A stretch of DNA of 64,000 nt from CBDCGS01 sp965216915 (GTDB lineage: Bacteria > Pseudomonadota > Alphaproteobacteria > UBA828). Of the stretch, positions 26,393 through 35,973 are shown in pieces. The stretch lies in contig CBDCGS010000010.1 in the NCBI GenBank assembly GCA_965216915.1, positions 434,001 to 498,000 of the forward strand, in the 5' to 3' direction. A program made the position numbers and the translations under genes. The first letter of the stretch is position 1. Each line of letters begins with the position of its first letter. Below the pieces are notes generated by a model that made no database searches, was not told where the DNA came from, and saw nothing but the letters and a program-made list of their open reading frames with translations.

Positions 26393-28141
26393 GTGCAGAA
26401 TTCACGGATTATGGGGGCGGCGCTAGCGGCAGCGGAAGCTGGATCAACCGTTCGGCAATTCGGTGAGTTCCTCGTCGCGCAGCGAGCGATCGACCGCGAC
26501 AAGCTCGAGCGGTCGGTGCGTTGGCGCGACAGCAAGGGCGGAAGCCTGGTCGATGTGATGACGTCGCTGGGGTTAATCGCCGAGCGCGACGTGGCGTCAC
26601 TGCTATCGGAGTTTCTAGACATCCCGCTCCTCGGGCCTTCGGACTACCCCGAGATGGCACCGTTCGATCATTCGATCGATGAGGCTTACTTGCGCCGGGT
26701 CGGCGTCCTGCCCATCGCAGAGACCCAGGACGCGATCGTGCTCGCATTGGTCGACCCGTTTGATGAGTTTGTGAGGCGGGCACTCGCGATGAAGCTCGGC
26801 AAGACCATCGAGCCGCGCATAGCCGTTCGCTCGGAGCTCGAGGCCGCGCTCGAGAACTTGTTCTCGGACGGACGCTCGCGCCTTTCCGATATCGTCGAGC
26901 GCGCAGATGACGGCGTAACCGAAGCCGACGACGACGAAGAGCGTCTCATGGATCTCGCCAGCGAGGCGCCCGTCATTCAGCTGGTCAATTTGCTCATTCG
27001 CCGCGCCGTCGAAATGCGCGCGTCCGACATTCACATCGAGCCGTTCGCGAACCGGCTGCGCGTGCGCTATCGCGTTGATGGCGTGCTCAAGGACGTCGAG
27101 GCGCCGCCGTCGCGTTTCCGGTGGGCGATCGTTTCCCGCGTGAAGGTGATGGCGCGCATGAACATCGCCGAGCGGCGGCTTCCGCAAGATGGCCGCATCA
27201 AGCTGGTGGTGCAGGGCAAGGAAATCGACATCCGCGTGTCGACCATGCCGACCATGCATGGCGAGGGCGCGGTGCTGCGCATACTGGATGGCTCGGAGGG
27301 CGTGTACGCGCTCGCCGATCTGGGGTTCGGCGAAGATCATCGACGCGCCTTCCTCCGATTGCTGCGTGAGCCGAACGGAATCGTTCTCGTGACCGGGCCG
27401 ACGGGGAGCGGCAAGACGACGACGCTCTACGCCTCGCTGCTCGAACTCAACGCGCCCGAAACCAAGATGATCACCGTCGAGGATCCGGTCGAGTACCAGC
27501 TCGAAGGTGTGACTCAGATCCAGGTGAAGCCGCAGATTGGCCTCGGCTTCGCCGACCTTCTGCGGTCCATCCTTCGGCACGATCCCGATACCATCATGAT
27601 CGGCGAGATTCGCGATCTCGAGACCGCTGAGATCGCGGTGCAGGCGTCCCTCACCGGGCATTTGGTGTTGTCCACGCTGCACACGAACAGTGCCGTCGGC
27701 GCGTTGACGCGCTTGCTCGACATGGGAGTTGAGAGCTTTCTTCTCACGGCGACTCTCGGCGGCGTCGTCGGGCAAAGGCTGGTCCGTCGCCTCTGTCGTT
27801 CTTGTCGGGAGTCCGTCGCGGTCACACCGCAACTAGTCGACGAACTCGGCCTCGCGCCGCTGCTCGACGCGCCGCGTGGTCCGACCATCTACCGGCGCTC
27901 AGGGTGCGAGGCGTGCGACGGGACGGGCTATGCGGGCCGTTCATCAATTGCAGAGGTGCTCGTCCTGGACGACCACATGCGTGCACTCCTTTTGCGCGGG
28001 ACGAGCACGCAGGAGATCGCCGCCGCCGCGCGCGAAGCCGGCATGATCACGATGTATCAGGACGGGCTACGCAAGGTACTCGACGGTGTGACGTCGGTTG
28101 AGGAGGTGCTGCGCGTCACCGCAGACACATCGCAGGCGTAG
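26393..28141 (+). CDS. gspE: Type II secretion ATPase GspE
   Basis: 582 residues from GTG 26393 (ATG 26411 also possible). The N-terminal MshEN-type region (residues 15-165) binds the GspL/platform. The ATPase part has RASDIHIEP, Walker A GPTGSGKTTT, the Asp box, Walker B DPDTIMIGEIRD and the His box STLHTNSAVGALTRL. A zinc motif (CRSC...CEACDGTGY) is present as in other GspE. It powers pseudopilus assembly at the inner membrane. Confidence 0.96.
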   Translation: MQNSRIMGAALAAAEAGSTVRQFGEFLVAQRAIDRDKLERSVRWRDSKGGSLVDVMTSLGLIAERDVASLLSEFLDIPLLGPSDYPEMAPFDHSIDEAYLRRVGVLPIAETQDAIVLALVDPFDEFVRRALAMKLGKTIEPRIAVRSELEAALENLFSDGRSRLSDIVERADDGVTEADDDEERLMDLASEAPVIQLVNLLIRRAVEMRASDIHIEPFANRLRVRYRVDGVLKDVEAPPSRFRWAIVSRVKVMARMNIAERRLPQDGRIKLVVQGKEIDIRVSTMPTMHGEGAVLRILDGSEGVYALADLGFGEDHRRAFLRLLREPNGIVLVTGPTGSGKTTTLYASLLELNAPETKMITVEDPVEYQLEGVTQIQVKPQIGLGFADLLRSILRHDPDTIMIGEIRDLETAEIAVQASLTGHLVLSTLHTNSAVGALTRLLDMGVESFLLTATLGGVVGQRLVRRLCRSCRESVAVTPQLVDELGLAPLLDAPRGPTIYRRSGCEACDGTGYAGRSSIAEVLVLDDHMRALLLRGTSTQEIAAAAREAGMITMYQDGLRKVLDGVTSVEEVLRVTADTSQA

Positions 28142-28151
28142 GGGTGTCGGC

Positions 28152-29363
28152 GTGTATCGCTACAAAGCCATCAACGAGATGAACCAAGTCGTCGTCGGCG
28201 AAATCGCGGCCGCCAGCGAGCAGGAGGCGTTCGCGCAGCTCGATCGCCGGGGCTTGTTTCCCATCGAGGCAGTCACTCGGGGTCCGAGTGCCGCACTCAG
28301 CGGCACCCTCTCGCTGTCCCTCTCCCGAGGCATATCGCCTAAGGACATCATGTTTTTCACGCGACAGCTCTCGGCGTTACTCGGCGCGCGCCTCGAGCTT
28401 GAGCGCGCGTTCGACATTCTCACCGGACTCACCACGAAGCCGCAGCTGAAACAGGTGCTCGCCGACGTGCGCGACGAGATCCGCAACGGCGCAGGCCTCG
28501 CGGACGCGCTGGAGCGGCAGTTCACGGCTCTGCCCGCATACTATGTCGGCATGATCCGCGCAGGCGAGGCGGGTGGCACGCTGGAAAGCACCTGCGCGCG
28601 CTTGGCACACTTTCTAAAACGGCAGCACGACGCGCGAGAAGCGGTCCTATCTCAGCTCATCTACCCGGTGATTCTCGTGATCACCGCGAGCCTCTCCATC
28701 GTGCTCCTGGTCACCATCGTCCTGCCGCAGTTCGAACCCATCTTTCGCGACGCCGGGCGCGAGCTGCCCTTTCTTGCCGGCCTCCTGCTCGATATCGGCA
28801 ACGTCGTCGGCGACTTTTGGTGGGTTTTCGCGGGTGCCCTGATCGCGGGAGCGGTGCTCTACCGACACTACGGTCATCGCCCGGCGGTCCGAGCGAAGCG
28901 TGATGCGCTACTACTGCAAGCGCCGCTGATCGGCCCACTGTTGCTCCGTACCGCGATTTCCCGCTATTGCCGGACGTTGGGGACGCTGCTCGAGAACGGT
29001 GTCCCGGCGTCTCAAGCGCTCGCCAGCGCGGTGAGCACGACGGGCAACAGCGCGGTGTCGGCGTCCCTTTCGGATGTGACGCGGCGCGTGCGCGAAGGAA
29101 CGAGCATCGCAGACGGCCTCGCAAGCGCCGAATGCGTCCCCGACCTCGCGCGTCAGCTTGTCCGGATTGGCGAGGAAAGTGGGCGGCTCGACCAAATGCT
29201 TCTGCAAGCGGCGGACCTTTACGACCAGGAGGTCGAGCGGCGGATCCGACGTCTCGTGTCTACATTGACACCCGCGCTCACCATCGTGCTTGGCATCTTG
29301 GTCGCGGGAATCATCTCATCGATCCTCATGGCGATCCTGAGCATCAATGATATTGCGTTTTGA
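28152..29363 (+). CDS. gspF: Type II secretion platform protein GspF
   Basis: About 403 residues from GTG 28152. Two GspF domains (residues about 65-190 and 270-390) each precede hydrophobic helices: PVILVITASLSIVLLVTIVLP and ALTIVLGILVAGIISSILMAI. FFTRQLSALLGARLELERAF and YCRTLGTLLENGVPASQAL are the typical repeats. It is the polytopic inner-membrane platform contacting GspE and GspL/M. It overlaps gspG by 17 nt. Confidence 0.95.
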   Translation: MYRYKAINEMNQVVVGEIAAASEQEAFAQLDRRGLFPIEAVTRGPSAALSGTLSLSLSRGISPKDIMFFTRQLSALLGARLELERAFDILTGLTTKPQLKQVLADVRDEIRNGAGLADALERQFTALPAYYVGMIRAGEAGGTLESTCARLAHFLKRQHDAREAVLSQLIYPVILVITASLSIVLLVTIVLPQFEPIFRDAGRELPFLAGLLLDIGNVVGDFWWVFAGALIAGAVLYRHYGHRPAVRAKRDALLLQAPLIGPLLLRTAISRYCRTLGTLLENGVPASQALASAVSTTGNSAVSASLSDVTRRVREGTSIADGLASAECVPDLARQLVRIGEESGRLDQMLLQAADLYDQEVERRIRRLVSTLTPALTIVLGILVAGIISSILMAILSINDIAF

Positions 29364-29811
29364 CCCCCGATGGCCGCGCTGGATTTCGCGGTATCGGCGC
29401 GCGTGCCGCGCTTCCAAGCAGGCCGGCTTCACCCTGGTCGAGCTTTTGGTGGTGCTGGGGATCCTCGGCCTGCTGGTCGGATTGGCAGCGCCACGAGTGA
29501 TCGGCTACCTCGGCAGCTCGAACACGAAGACCGCGCGGATCCAACTCGGAAACATCGAAGCCAGTCTAGACCTCTATCGTCTCGACCAAGGGCGATACCC
29601 TGAATCCCTCGAAGCGCTGGTCTCCGCTCCGGCAAACGCGGACCGCTGGAACGGGCCTTATCTGAAGAAGAGCGGCGGCATCGTCGATCCATGGGGCCGC
29701 CAATACGGTTACAAATTTCCGGGCGACCACGGGGACTACGACCTCTACTCGCTCGGCGCCGACGGCAGCGAAGGCGGCGAAGACGAAAATCAGGACGTGC
29801 GAAGTTGGTAG
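29347..29811 (+). CDS. gspG: Major pseudopilin GspG
   Basis: 154 residues. A long leader ends at the prepilin site QAG|FTLVELLVVLGILG, with Glu at mature position 5. The C-terminal calcium-loop region (GPYLKKSGGIVDPWGRQYGY, YDLYSLGADGSEGG) is diagnostic of GspG. It polymerises into the pseudopilus after cleavage by GspO. Confidence 0.96.
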   Translation: MILRFDPRWPRWISRYRRACRASKQAGFTLVELLVVLGILGLLVGLAAPRVIGYLGSSNTKTARIQLGNIEASLDLYRLDQGRYPESLEALVSAPANADRWNGPYLKKSGGIVDPWGRQYGYKFPGDHGDYDLYSLGADGSEGGEDENQDVRSW

Positions 29812-30272
29812 GCGCGCAGACGACCGGCGGCTTTACCTTGCTCGAGGTGTTGGTCGTGTTGGCCATCATCGCGGTGGTCGCCACGTTCGTGCCGCCGGTA
29901 TTCTCGAAGGGTGCCGCTGTTGCGGACATTCACGCCAAAGCGCTAGAGATCGCATCGGCCCTTCGGTACACACGCAGCCTAGCGATCCGCGAAAACCGTC
30001 CTGCAGCGGTTTCGTTCGATCTCGCGAAGCGCACATACGGGGGACCAGGCGATGTGCGGCAGCGGTCCTTTCGCGGGTTCGACATGGCGCTCTACACAGT
30101 CACCGCCGAGCGCATTGCCGAACGGTCAGGCGGCATTCGGTTTTTCCCTGACGGAAGCTCAACGGGCGGCCGCGTCCGGCTCCAAGCGGCGAATGGCAAC
30201 GCGGCTGATGTCGACCTCACGATCGACTGGCTGACGGGCCGTGTCGACGTGATCTTGGAACCCGCGCGGTGA
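29805..30272 (+). CDS. gspH: Minor pseudopilin GspH
   Basis: About 155 residues from TTG 29805, overlapping the gspG stop; the longer upstream frame is Arg-rich shadow. The prepilin motif TGG|FTLLEVLVVLAIIAVVA and a GspH-like beta domain (LRYTRSLAIRENRPAAVSFD, GGIRFFPDGSSTGG) are present. It is part of the pseudopilus tip. Confidence 0.9.
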   Translation: MVGAQTTGGFTLLEVLVVLAIIAVVATFVPPVFSKGAAVADIHAKALEIASALRYTRSLAIRENRPAAVSFDLAKRTYGGPGDVRQRSFRGFDMALYTVTAERIAERSGGIRFFPDGSSTGGRVRLQAANGNAADVDLTIDWLTGRVDVILEPAR

Positions 30273-30658
30273 TCCGGCGAGAGCGGGGCTTCACTCTAAT
30301 CGAAGCGCTCGTGGCGTTCGCCGTTCTCGCGGTCGTTCTGGGCTTGTCTTTCCAGGTGTTTTCCGGGGGCTTGAGCCGGATCGAGACTGCCGGCCGCTAC
30401 ACCGAGGCGGTTGCCCACGCTGAAAGCCTGCTGCAACGCGTCGGCCCCGAGTTCGTCGTCCGTGAGGGGCGGCGTGAGGTCGAACTCGGTAAGCCGTTCG
30501 ACGCCGAGGTCACGCTGTCGGAGCGCGCGCTCAATGCCAATGAGAGAGGCGATCGAAGGCCGATACCGATGGATGTCGCGGTCCGCGTGTCGTGGCACGA
30601 AGGAGACCGGGAACGTGAGATCGTGCTGCAATCGGTGCGACTCGCGCCGGCGCCATGA
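30269..30658 (+). CDS. gspI: Minor pseudopilin GspI
   Basis: 129 residues, GTG start overlapping the gspH stop as GTGA. Prepilin motif RG|FTLIEALVAFAVLAVVLG, then a short GspI domain. It nucleates the tip complex with GspJ and GspK. Confidence 0.9.
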   Translation: MIRRERGFTLIEALVAFAVLAVVLGLSFQVFSGGLSRIETAGRYTEAVAHAESLLQRVGPEFVVREGRREVELGKPFDAEVTLSERALNANERGDRRPIPMDVAVRVSWHEGDREREIVLQSVRLAPAP

Positions 30659-31302
30659 CGGTCCGCTTCCCGAGTTGGTGGCGCACGGTGAATCGGAATG
30701 ACGCCGGCTTTTCACTGGTCGAGCTGATTATCGCGTTGACGATCGTCGGCTTGATCATCACAGCGCTCGTCGGCGGCGTGCGGTTTGGGTCGCGCGTCTG
30801 GGAAACCGGGCGGCAGCATGGCGAAGATCTGCAAGCCGTCGACGCCTCGCGCGCTGTCATCACGCGCCTCCTCAGCGCCGCGTTGCCGATCTCGACCGAT
30901 GGTGACGATGACGGCCAGAAAGTCCTCCGGTTCGAGGGCGACGAGGAGTCGCTGACCTTTGTCAGCCGCTCGCCGGTGCAAGCAAACGGTGGCCCGCCCA
31001 GCATCATACGTCTCGCGTTTGATGACGACGGCGGCGACGGGGTTCTTTCGATTGGTTGGCGTCCCCTCGATCGCGGGGCGCGCCGCGGGATCGGCAAGAG
31101 TGACGGCGGTGAAAGGGTCCTTCTCGATCGGGTCGAGGCGGTGCGGTTCTCCTATTTTGGGGGCGACGGCGCAGAGTGGGACGCACGCTGGCGCGCGCGG
31201 GACGCGCTGCCCGATCTCGTTCGGCTCTCGATCGAGTCTCCGCGTGGGGATTGGCCGGACCTGCTCGTTGCGCTTCGTGTCGACGCAATCGCGAAGGATT
31301 GA
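30655..31302 (+). CDS. gspJ: Minor pseudopilin GspJ
   Basis: 215 residues overlapping the gspI stop by 4 nt. Prepilin motif DAG|FSLVELIIALTIVGLI, then a larger beta domain (SIGWRPLDRGARRG, RVEAVRFSYFGGDG, PDLVRLSIES) as in GspJ. It is a component of the I-J-K tip. Confidence 0.9.
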   Translation: MTVRFPSWWRTVNRNDAGFSLVELIIALTIVGLIITALVGGVRFGSRVWETGRQHGEDLQAVDASRAVITRLLSAALPISTDGDDDGQKVLRFEGDEESLTFVSRSPVQANGGPPSIIRLAFDDDGGDGVLSIGWRPLDRGARRGIGKSDGGERVLLDRVEAVRFSYFGGDGAEWDARWRARDALPDLVRLSIESPRGDWPDLLVALRVDAIAKD

Positions 31303-32384
31303 GTGCCTTGCCCGCGCTTCAGTCGGCCGCTCCGAGCCTGGACCGTTTTCTTGGTTGGTGGCTTGGCGAACTCGGATCACTCGTCCCGTCGCCGCTGCGG
31401 GCTGTCATGGCGGCGCGGCGCGGCGCTATCATGTTCGAAGCGACCCAAACCGGCGTCGAGGTGGGCAGGCTGTCACCGGAGGGGCGGTCGGTGTCGTCGG
31501 TCATCCGGGCGGATTCAGGCAGCCGCCGTGCACGGTCTCTTCTGCGAGCGGCACGGCGCAAGCGTTCGCGGGTGTTTGTTCGCCTTTCGGCGGATGATGT
31601 GCTTTTCACCACGATCCTGGTACCGGTTGCCGCCCGGAAGAACCTCCGGGCGGTGGTTGGATTTCAGATCGAGAAGCAAACGCCGTTCCGGACTGACGAG
31701 GTCTTTTTCGGCTGCCGCGCTAACGGGCGCGCCGATGAGGCGGGGCAAATTCGCATCGGCGTGTTGCTCGTTCCCCGGGAGACCGTTCGTGAACGGCTGG
31801 ACCAGGTCCGTGCCCTCGGGTGCGAACCGACGGGGATTCTGGTGTGCCGCTCGGATCGAACCGGTGAAGATGACATCATCGACCTTGTTGAGAACGGCCG
31901 CAGCCGCGCGATACGGCAATCGCATGCACGGGCCAAACTCATCCTTGCCGGTCTCGCGATCGCGCTTGCAGCCGCCGCGATCGTCCTCCCATTCGAGAAC
32001 CAAAGGCGCGAGCTGCGCCAAGCACAAGAGACTGCCACGTTCGCCCGTGAGAGCGCCAACAAGACTCTATCTCTCGCGAGCCGCATTGCGACGACGATGG
32101 AGCGTCGATATTTCGTCGTTCATCGGAAGCGTGAGATGACGCCGATGGTGCAAGTCATCAATGATCTCACGCGGCGCATGCCGGACGATGTTTGGGTCGC
32201 GCAACTGACCGCCACTGGATCGACCGTTCGCGTGCACGCCTTTGCGCCGTCCGCGCCGCAACTCGTGGCCATCCTGGAGGACACACCTGAGTTTCGGAAT
32301 GTGGAGTTGGTGTCGAAAGTCGTCCGAAACGCCGCCGCCGGCATAGACGACTTCCAGCTCAAGCTGCAACCGGAGGCTCCTTAG
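31299..32384 (+). CDS. gspL: Type II secretion assembly protein GspL
   Basis: 361 residues from TTG 31299, overlapping the gspJ stop (ttga). The cytoplasmic part resembles the PilM/GspL actin-like fold (VGFQIEKQTPFRTDEVFF). One membrane helix lies at about 210-232 (LILAGLAIALAAAAIVLP). A periplasmic PilN/GspL-like domain follows (INDLTRRMPDDVWVAQLTAT). It couples GspE to the pseudopilus machinery. Confidence 0.88.
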   Translation: MSALPALQSAAPSLDRFLGWWLGELGSLVPSPLRAVMAARRGAIMFEATQTGVEVGRLSPEGRSVSSVIRADSGSRRARSLLRAARRKRSRVFVRLSADDVLFTTILVPVAARKNLRAVVGFQIEKQTPFRTDEVFFGCRANGRADEAGQIRIGVLLVPRETVRERLDQVRALGCEPTGILVCRSDRTGEDDIIDLVENGRSRAIRQSHARAKLILAGLAIALAAAAIVLPFENQRRELRQAQETATFARESANKTLSLASRIATTMERRYFVVHRKREMTPMVQVINDLTRRMPDDVWVAQLTATGSTVRVHAFAPSAPQLVAILEDTPEFRNVELVSKVVRNAAAGIDDFQLKLQPEAP

Positions 32385-32975
32385 ATGCGTCGCGCAGGAA
32401 CGGTTGTCTCCAAATGCGCCGCACTCAGCCTCCTCGTGCTTATGCTCGGTGCATTGTATCTCGGGACCGTCGAGCCTCTGCTCAGCCGCTATCAGCAAAC
32501 GGAAGTGGTGCTTCAGGAGACGAGGTCGACAACGGCCCGGTTTCTCATGGCCGCGAGAGAGTATTCCGCCACGCAAGAAAAAGCGGCCCAGGTTGACAAT
32601 GACCGGTCATTCGAGCGGGCCTATTTCGTGGTTCCCCGCCTTCCGCTTGCCGTTGCGGAGCTCCAGGGTCTGGTGAAGCGCGTCGTCGAGGAAAGCTCCG
32701 GCGATCTGCTTAGCACGCAGGAGGTCGTCGCACGATCGAATGAGCTGCACCCGAGGGTCTCCGTGCGTGTTCGCATGGAAACGACGTTGGAGGGTCTGCG
32801 GGAGGTGTTTTACCGTCTCGAGGGCGGGGAACCCTATCTATTCGTCGATAACCTGTCGATACAGCCGAAAGCGACTGCCCGGTCGCGCCACCGGGAAGCG
32901 GACACGGCGCCTGCCGCGCAGGTGCTACTCGTTCAGTTTGACGTCTACGGCTACGCGTGGGTCCAAGGCGCATGA
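32385..32975 (+). CDS. gspM: Type II secretion protein GspM
   Basis: 196 residues starting on the base after the gspL stop. One N-terminal helix (LSLLVLMLGALYLGTVEPLL) precedes a coiled stretch and a ferredoxin-like periplasmic domain (RVRMETTLEGLREVFYRLEG, PYLFVDNLSI), the GspM_II pattern. It partners GspL. Confidence 0.87.
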   Translation: MRRAGTVVSKCAALSLLVLMLGALYLGTVEPLLSRYQQTEVVLQETRSTTARFLMAAREYSATQEKAAQVDNDRSFERAYFVVPRLPLAVAELQGLVKRVVEESSGDLLSTQEVVARSNELHPRVSVRVRMETTLEGLREVFYRLEGGEPYLFVDNLSIQPKATARSRHREADTAPAAQVLLVQFDVYGYAWVQGA

Positions 32976-33565
32976 GCGGGGCACGATGGATACCGCCACT
33001 CTGGCTCTTGAGCACTCTATGCGCGGGCTTGGCATTCGTTGTCGCGCAGGAGTGGCGAGAACTCGATACAAAAAAGGTCGTCTCTGAACGAGATGCGTCA
33101 ATGGATTCTGCACCCGCGCAGCGGGTCGCAGCGAAGGACAATGCGTTTTCGCTCCCGACGTTGGCGGTGTTCAGGGAAATGACCGATCGACCGCTGTTCT
33201 TTGTGTCGCGGCGCCCGCCGCCACCGCCCCAAGAAACCGTCGAGGCCGAGGTGAAGCCCCCGCCGGTGCCCCAAGTGGCGCTTGCCGGGACGCTCGTGTC
33301 GCCAGACGGGCGGCTTGCCCTGCTCAAAATGCTCGAGCGGCAGGCAATGGTCCGCCTGCGTGAAGGCCAAGACATCGGTGGGTGGACTGTCCACCAGGTG
33401 CTCGCGGATCGCGTCGTCTTACGCCTCGACGATCGGCGCCATGAGGTGCGGCTAAAGGACGGTGTAGACGGGGCCTCTCGTTCCCAAACCGCCGATGGCC
33501 GCGCGCGACCGCGTGGCGATCCGTCCACGCGCATCCGGGAACTCGCCTCCGATTCGGAGCCCTAA
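32972..33565 (+). CDS. gspN: GspN/GspC-like secretin-docking protein
   Basis: 197 residues from ATG 32972, overlapping gspM by 4 nt. One N-terminal helix, a linker with FREMTDRPLFFVSRRP (typical start of the HR/GspC_N-like region) and a small beta domain (LAGTLVSPDGRLALLKML, VRLREGQDIGGWTV). It bridges the inner-membrane platform to the secretin GspD. No PDZ domain follows, unlike enterobacterial GspC. Confidence 0.8.
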   Translation: MSGARWIPPLWLLSTLCAGLAFVVAQEWRELDTKKVVSERDASMDSAPAQRVAAKDNAFSLPTLAVFREMTDRPLFFVSRRPPPPPQETVEAEVKPPPVPQVALAGTLVSPDGRLALLKMLERQAMVRLREGQDIGGWTVHQVLADRVVLRLDDRRHEVRLKDGVDGASRSQTADGRARPRGDPSTRIRELASDSEP

Positions 33566-33572
33566 GCGAGTG

Positions 33573-33605
33573 GAGCGCACGATGATCAAATCTCGGGGTG
33601 CGCTC
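33573..33605 (+). terminator. Hairpin between gspN and gspD
   Basis: A perfect 8-bp inverted repeat (gagcgcac / gtgcgctc) with a 17-nt loop starts a few bases after the gspN stop. It is the only sizeable gap in the operon (176 nt). It could attenuate transcription or mark a separate gspD transcript. There is no T-tract. Confidence 0.35.
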
Positions 33606-33741
33606 GATTGTCGTGCACCAAAGTGGCATTGAACAATCGAAAATTGCATGAGCGTGAGGGGCTGACTCTTTCCTTGCTCCTAAGACCCAAGTTCGATCAT
33701 GATGCGCGATAAGCCTTTAAGAAATACACGAACAGGGCGCA

Positions 33742-35973
33742 ATGAGACGCGGGAGATTGCTGGGGGTTGTGCTGTGTTGTTCCCTGCTGGCGTTCCTTAC
33801 CGGATGCGCGAGCTGGCTGGAACGAGACAGCACGGGACCTGCGTCCGTTGCCGAGAGGTCGATCGGTCCTCCGACAGAACACCCGTCGAGCGACGACGAG
33901 GGTGTTGAGCGGACGACATCTCTACCCGCACCGTCGGACGCTGGTGGGCAATCGGACCGTGCGACAGAGACGATTCTGGGAACGGGCCGCTTCGTCAACC
34001 GCGACCGAGCCCTGAGCGTCGATACCAGCGGCGAGATTGTCCTCAACTTCGTGGATGCGCCTGTGGTCGATGTTGTGGATGCCATTCTCGGCGAGGCGCT
34101 CGGGCTCAACTACACCGTTGATCCCACCGTGGGCGGGATGGTGACCCTTCGGACGAACCGGCCTCTCAACCGAACCGCGCTCGTTCCCACGCTCGAAAGC
34201 GTGCTCAGACTCAATGGAATCGCGCTCGTCGAACAAAACGGCTTGTTTCAAGTGGTCCCGCAGGCAAATGCACTGCGCGGAGATGTGGTTCCGCGCGTTG
34301 GAAGCGTCTCTGGACGAGCGCGTGGTTTTGGCGTCCAGGTGGTCTCCTTGGCTCACATCACGGCGTCGGAGATGGCGGGCATTCTCGAGCCGTTGGTGCG
34401 CCCCGACACGGTTGTCCGAGTCGATTTGACGCGCAATCTGCTGCTCGTGGCGGGCACCGAACGAGAGCGCGTCAACGTGCAGGAGATCGTGCGCATCTTC
34501 GACGTCGATGTCCTCACGGGCATGTCCTTTCAACTGGTAAGGCTCCAGGCCGCAGCTCCGGACGCAATCATCAAGGAGCTGCAGACCGTGTTCGGAGATC
34601 AAGCGGAGGGTCCGCTGGCCGGCGTGGTACGTTTCGTTCCCATCAGCCGGATGAACGCGCTCTTGGTGATCACCACCAATCCCGCCTATGTCGCGAGCGC
34701 CCAAGAATGGATCGAGCGCCTCGATGTCGGGAGTGAGACCAACGAGCGACGGCTCTTCGTCTATCACGTCGAAAACGCCCGGGCGGCCGACCTTGCGGCA
34801 GTTCTCAGCCAGATCCTCGGTTCGGCGCCGGCGCCGGAGCGTCGCGGGCAAGAGCGCGGGGAGGTTCGGCCGGGATTCGTCCCCGTGGAGATCACGACCG
34901 AGCTGGAACGCGCTGTCGGTGCGTCCACGGCGAGCTCCGACGAGCGGTCGCCCAACACCGACATTTCGGAGCGGAGCCGTCCGCGGTCGGACACCCAGGT
35001 CGTGGATGAGCCACGCCCGTCGGTGTCCGACGCGTCGGCCGACGGCCTTTTACTTGGCGGTGCACAGGGTGTTCGCATCATCGCTGACGACAACAACAAC
35101 GCATTGCTGATCCTCGCGACACCACAAGAGTACCGCCAGATCAGCGCCGCGCTACGGGCACTCGATATTCTGCCACTCCAGGTGCTGATCGAAGCGACGA
35201 TCGCCGAGGTCCGGCTGCAGAATGAGCTGCGCTATGGGCTTCAATGGTTCTTCCAGTCGGGCGATTCGAGCGCCACGCTCAGCGTCGATCCCTTCGGTGC
35301 GGTGGCGTCGGAGTTTCCGGGGCTTTCGCTTCTCTTCTCGTCAGGACCCGACGTGTTCGTGGTGCTCAATGCGCTCGAGGCAGTTACCACCGTGAATGTA
35401 TTGTCGTCGCCGCAGCTCATGGTGCTGGACAACCGCACCGCTGAGCTTCAGGTCGGCGACGAGGTGCCGGTCGCGACCCAGTCGGCCGTGAGCATCGTCG
35501 ATCCCGACGCGCCGATCGTGAATTCGATCGAGTTCCGCAATACCGGTGTCGTCTTGCGCGTGACGCCGCGCGTGAATGCGAGTGGACTTGTCACGCTCGA
35601 TATCGAGCAAGAGGTGAGCGACGTGATCGAGACCACGACCTCGGGGATCGACTCGCCGACCATCCAACAACGGCGTATCAGCAGCTCCGTGGTGGTTGCG
35701 GATGGTGAAACCATCGCGCTTGGCGGCTTGATCCGCGACAGCCGAGACAAATCGCGGACCGGCATTCCTTTCCTATCGAGCCTCCCCTTGATCGGCCCTC
35801 TTTTCGGGCAAGAGGAGGAAGGCTTGGACCGGACCGAGCTTCTCGTGTTGATCACGCCGCGCGTCGTTCGCAACCAAGACGAAGCCGCTGCCGTCACCGA
35901 GGAATTGCGGCGTAGGCTGCAGGCGGTCGTCCCCATCTACGAGGAAAGGCGGGGCCCAAGCCGCGGTGATTGA
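33742..35973 (+). CDS. gspD: Type II secretion secretin GspD (lipoprotein form)
   Basis: 743 residues. The signal sequence ends in a lipobox LTGC with Cys22, so the secretin is probably lipidated and may reach the outer membrane without a separate GspS pilotin. N0 (VLNFVDAPVVDVVDAILGEA) and N1-N3 domains lead to the secretin core with VPFLSSLPLIGPLFG-like IPFLSSLPLIGPLFG and LLVLITPRVVRN. A Ser/Arg-rich insert lies within N3. It forms the outer-membrane gate. Confidence 0.95.
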   Translation: MRRGRLLGVVLCCSLLAFLTGCASWLERDSTGPASVAERSIGPPTEHPSSDDEGVERTTSLPAPSDAGGQSDRATETILGTGRFVNRDRALSVDTSGEIVLNFVDAPVVDVVDAILGEALGLNYTVDPTVGGMVTLRTNRPLNRTALVPTLESVLRLNGIALVEQNGLFQVVPQANALRGDVVPRVGSVSGRARGFGVQVVSLAHITASEMAGILEPLVRPDTVVRVDLTRNLLLVAGTERERVNVQEIVRIFDVDVLTGMSFQLVRLQAAAPDAIIKELQTVFGDQAEGPLAGVVRFVPISRMNALLVITTNPAYVASAQEWIERLDVGSETNERRLFVYHVENARAADLAAVLSQILGSAPAPERRGQERGEVRPGFVPVEITTELERAVGASTASSDERSPNTDISERSRPRSDTQVVDEPRPSVSDASADGLLLGGAQGVRIIADDNNNALLILATPQEYRQISAALRALDILPLQVLIEATIAEVRLQNELRYGLQWFFQSGDSSATLSVDPFGAVASEFPGLSLLFSSGPDVFVVLNALEAVTTVNVLSSPQLMVLDNRTAELQVGDEVPVATQSAVSIVDPDAPIVNSIEFRNTGVVLRVTPRVNASGLVTLDIEQEVSDVIETTTSGIDSPTIQQRRISSSVVVADGETIALGGLIRDSRDKSRTGIPFLSSLPLIGPLFGQEEEGLDRTELLVLITPRVVRNQDEAAAVTEELRRRLQAVVPIYEERRGPSRGD

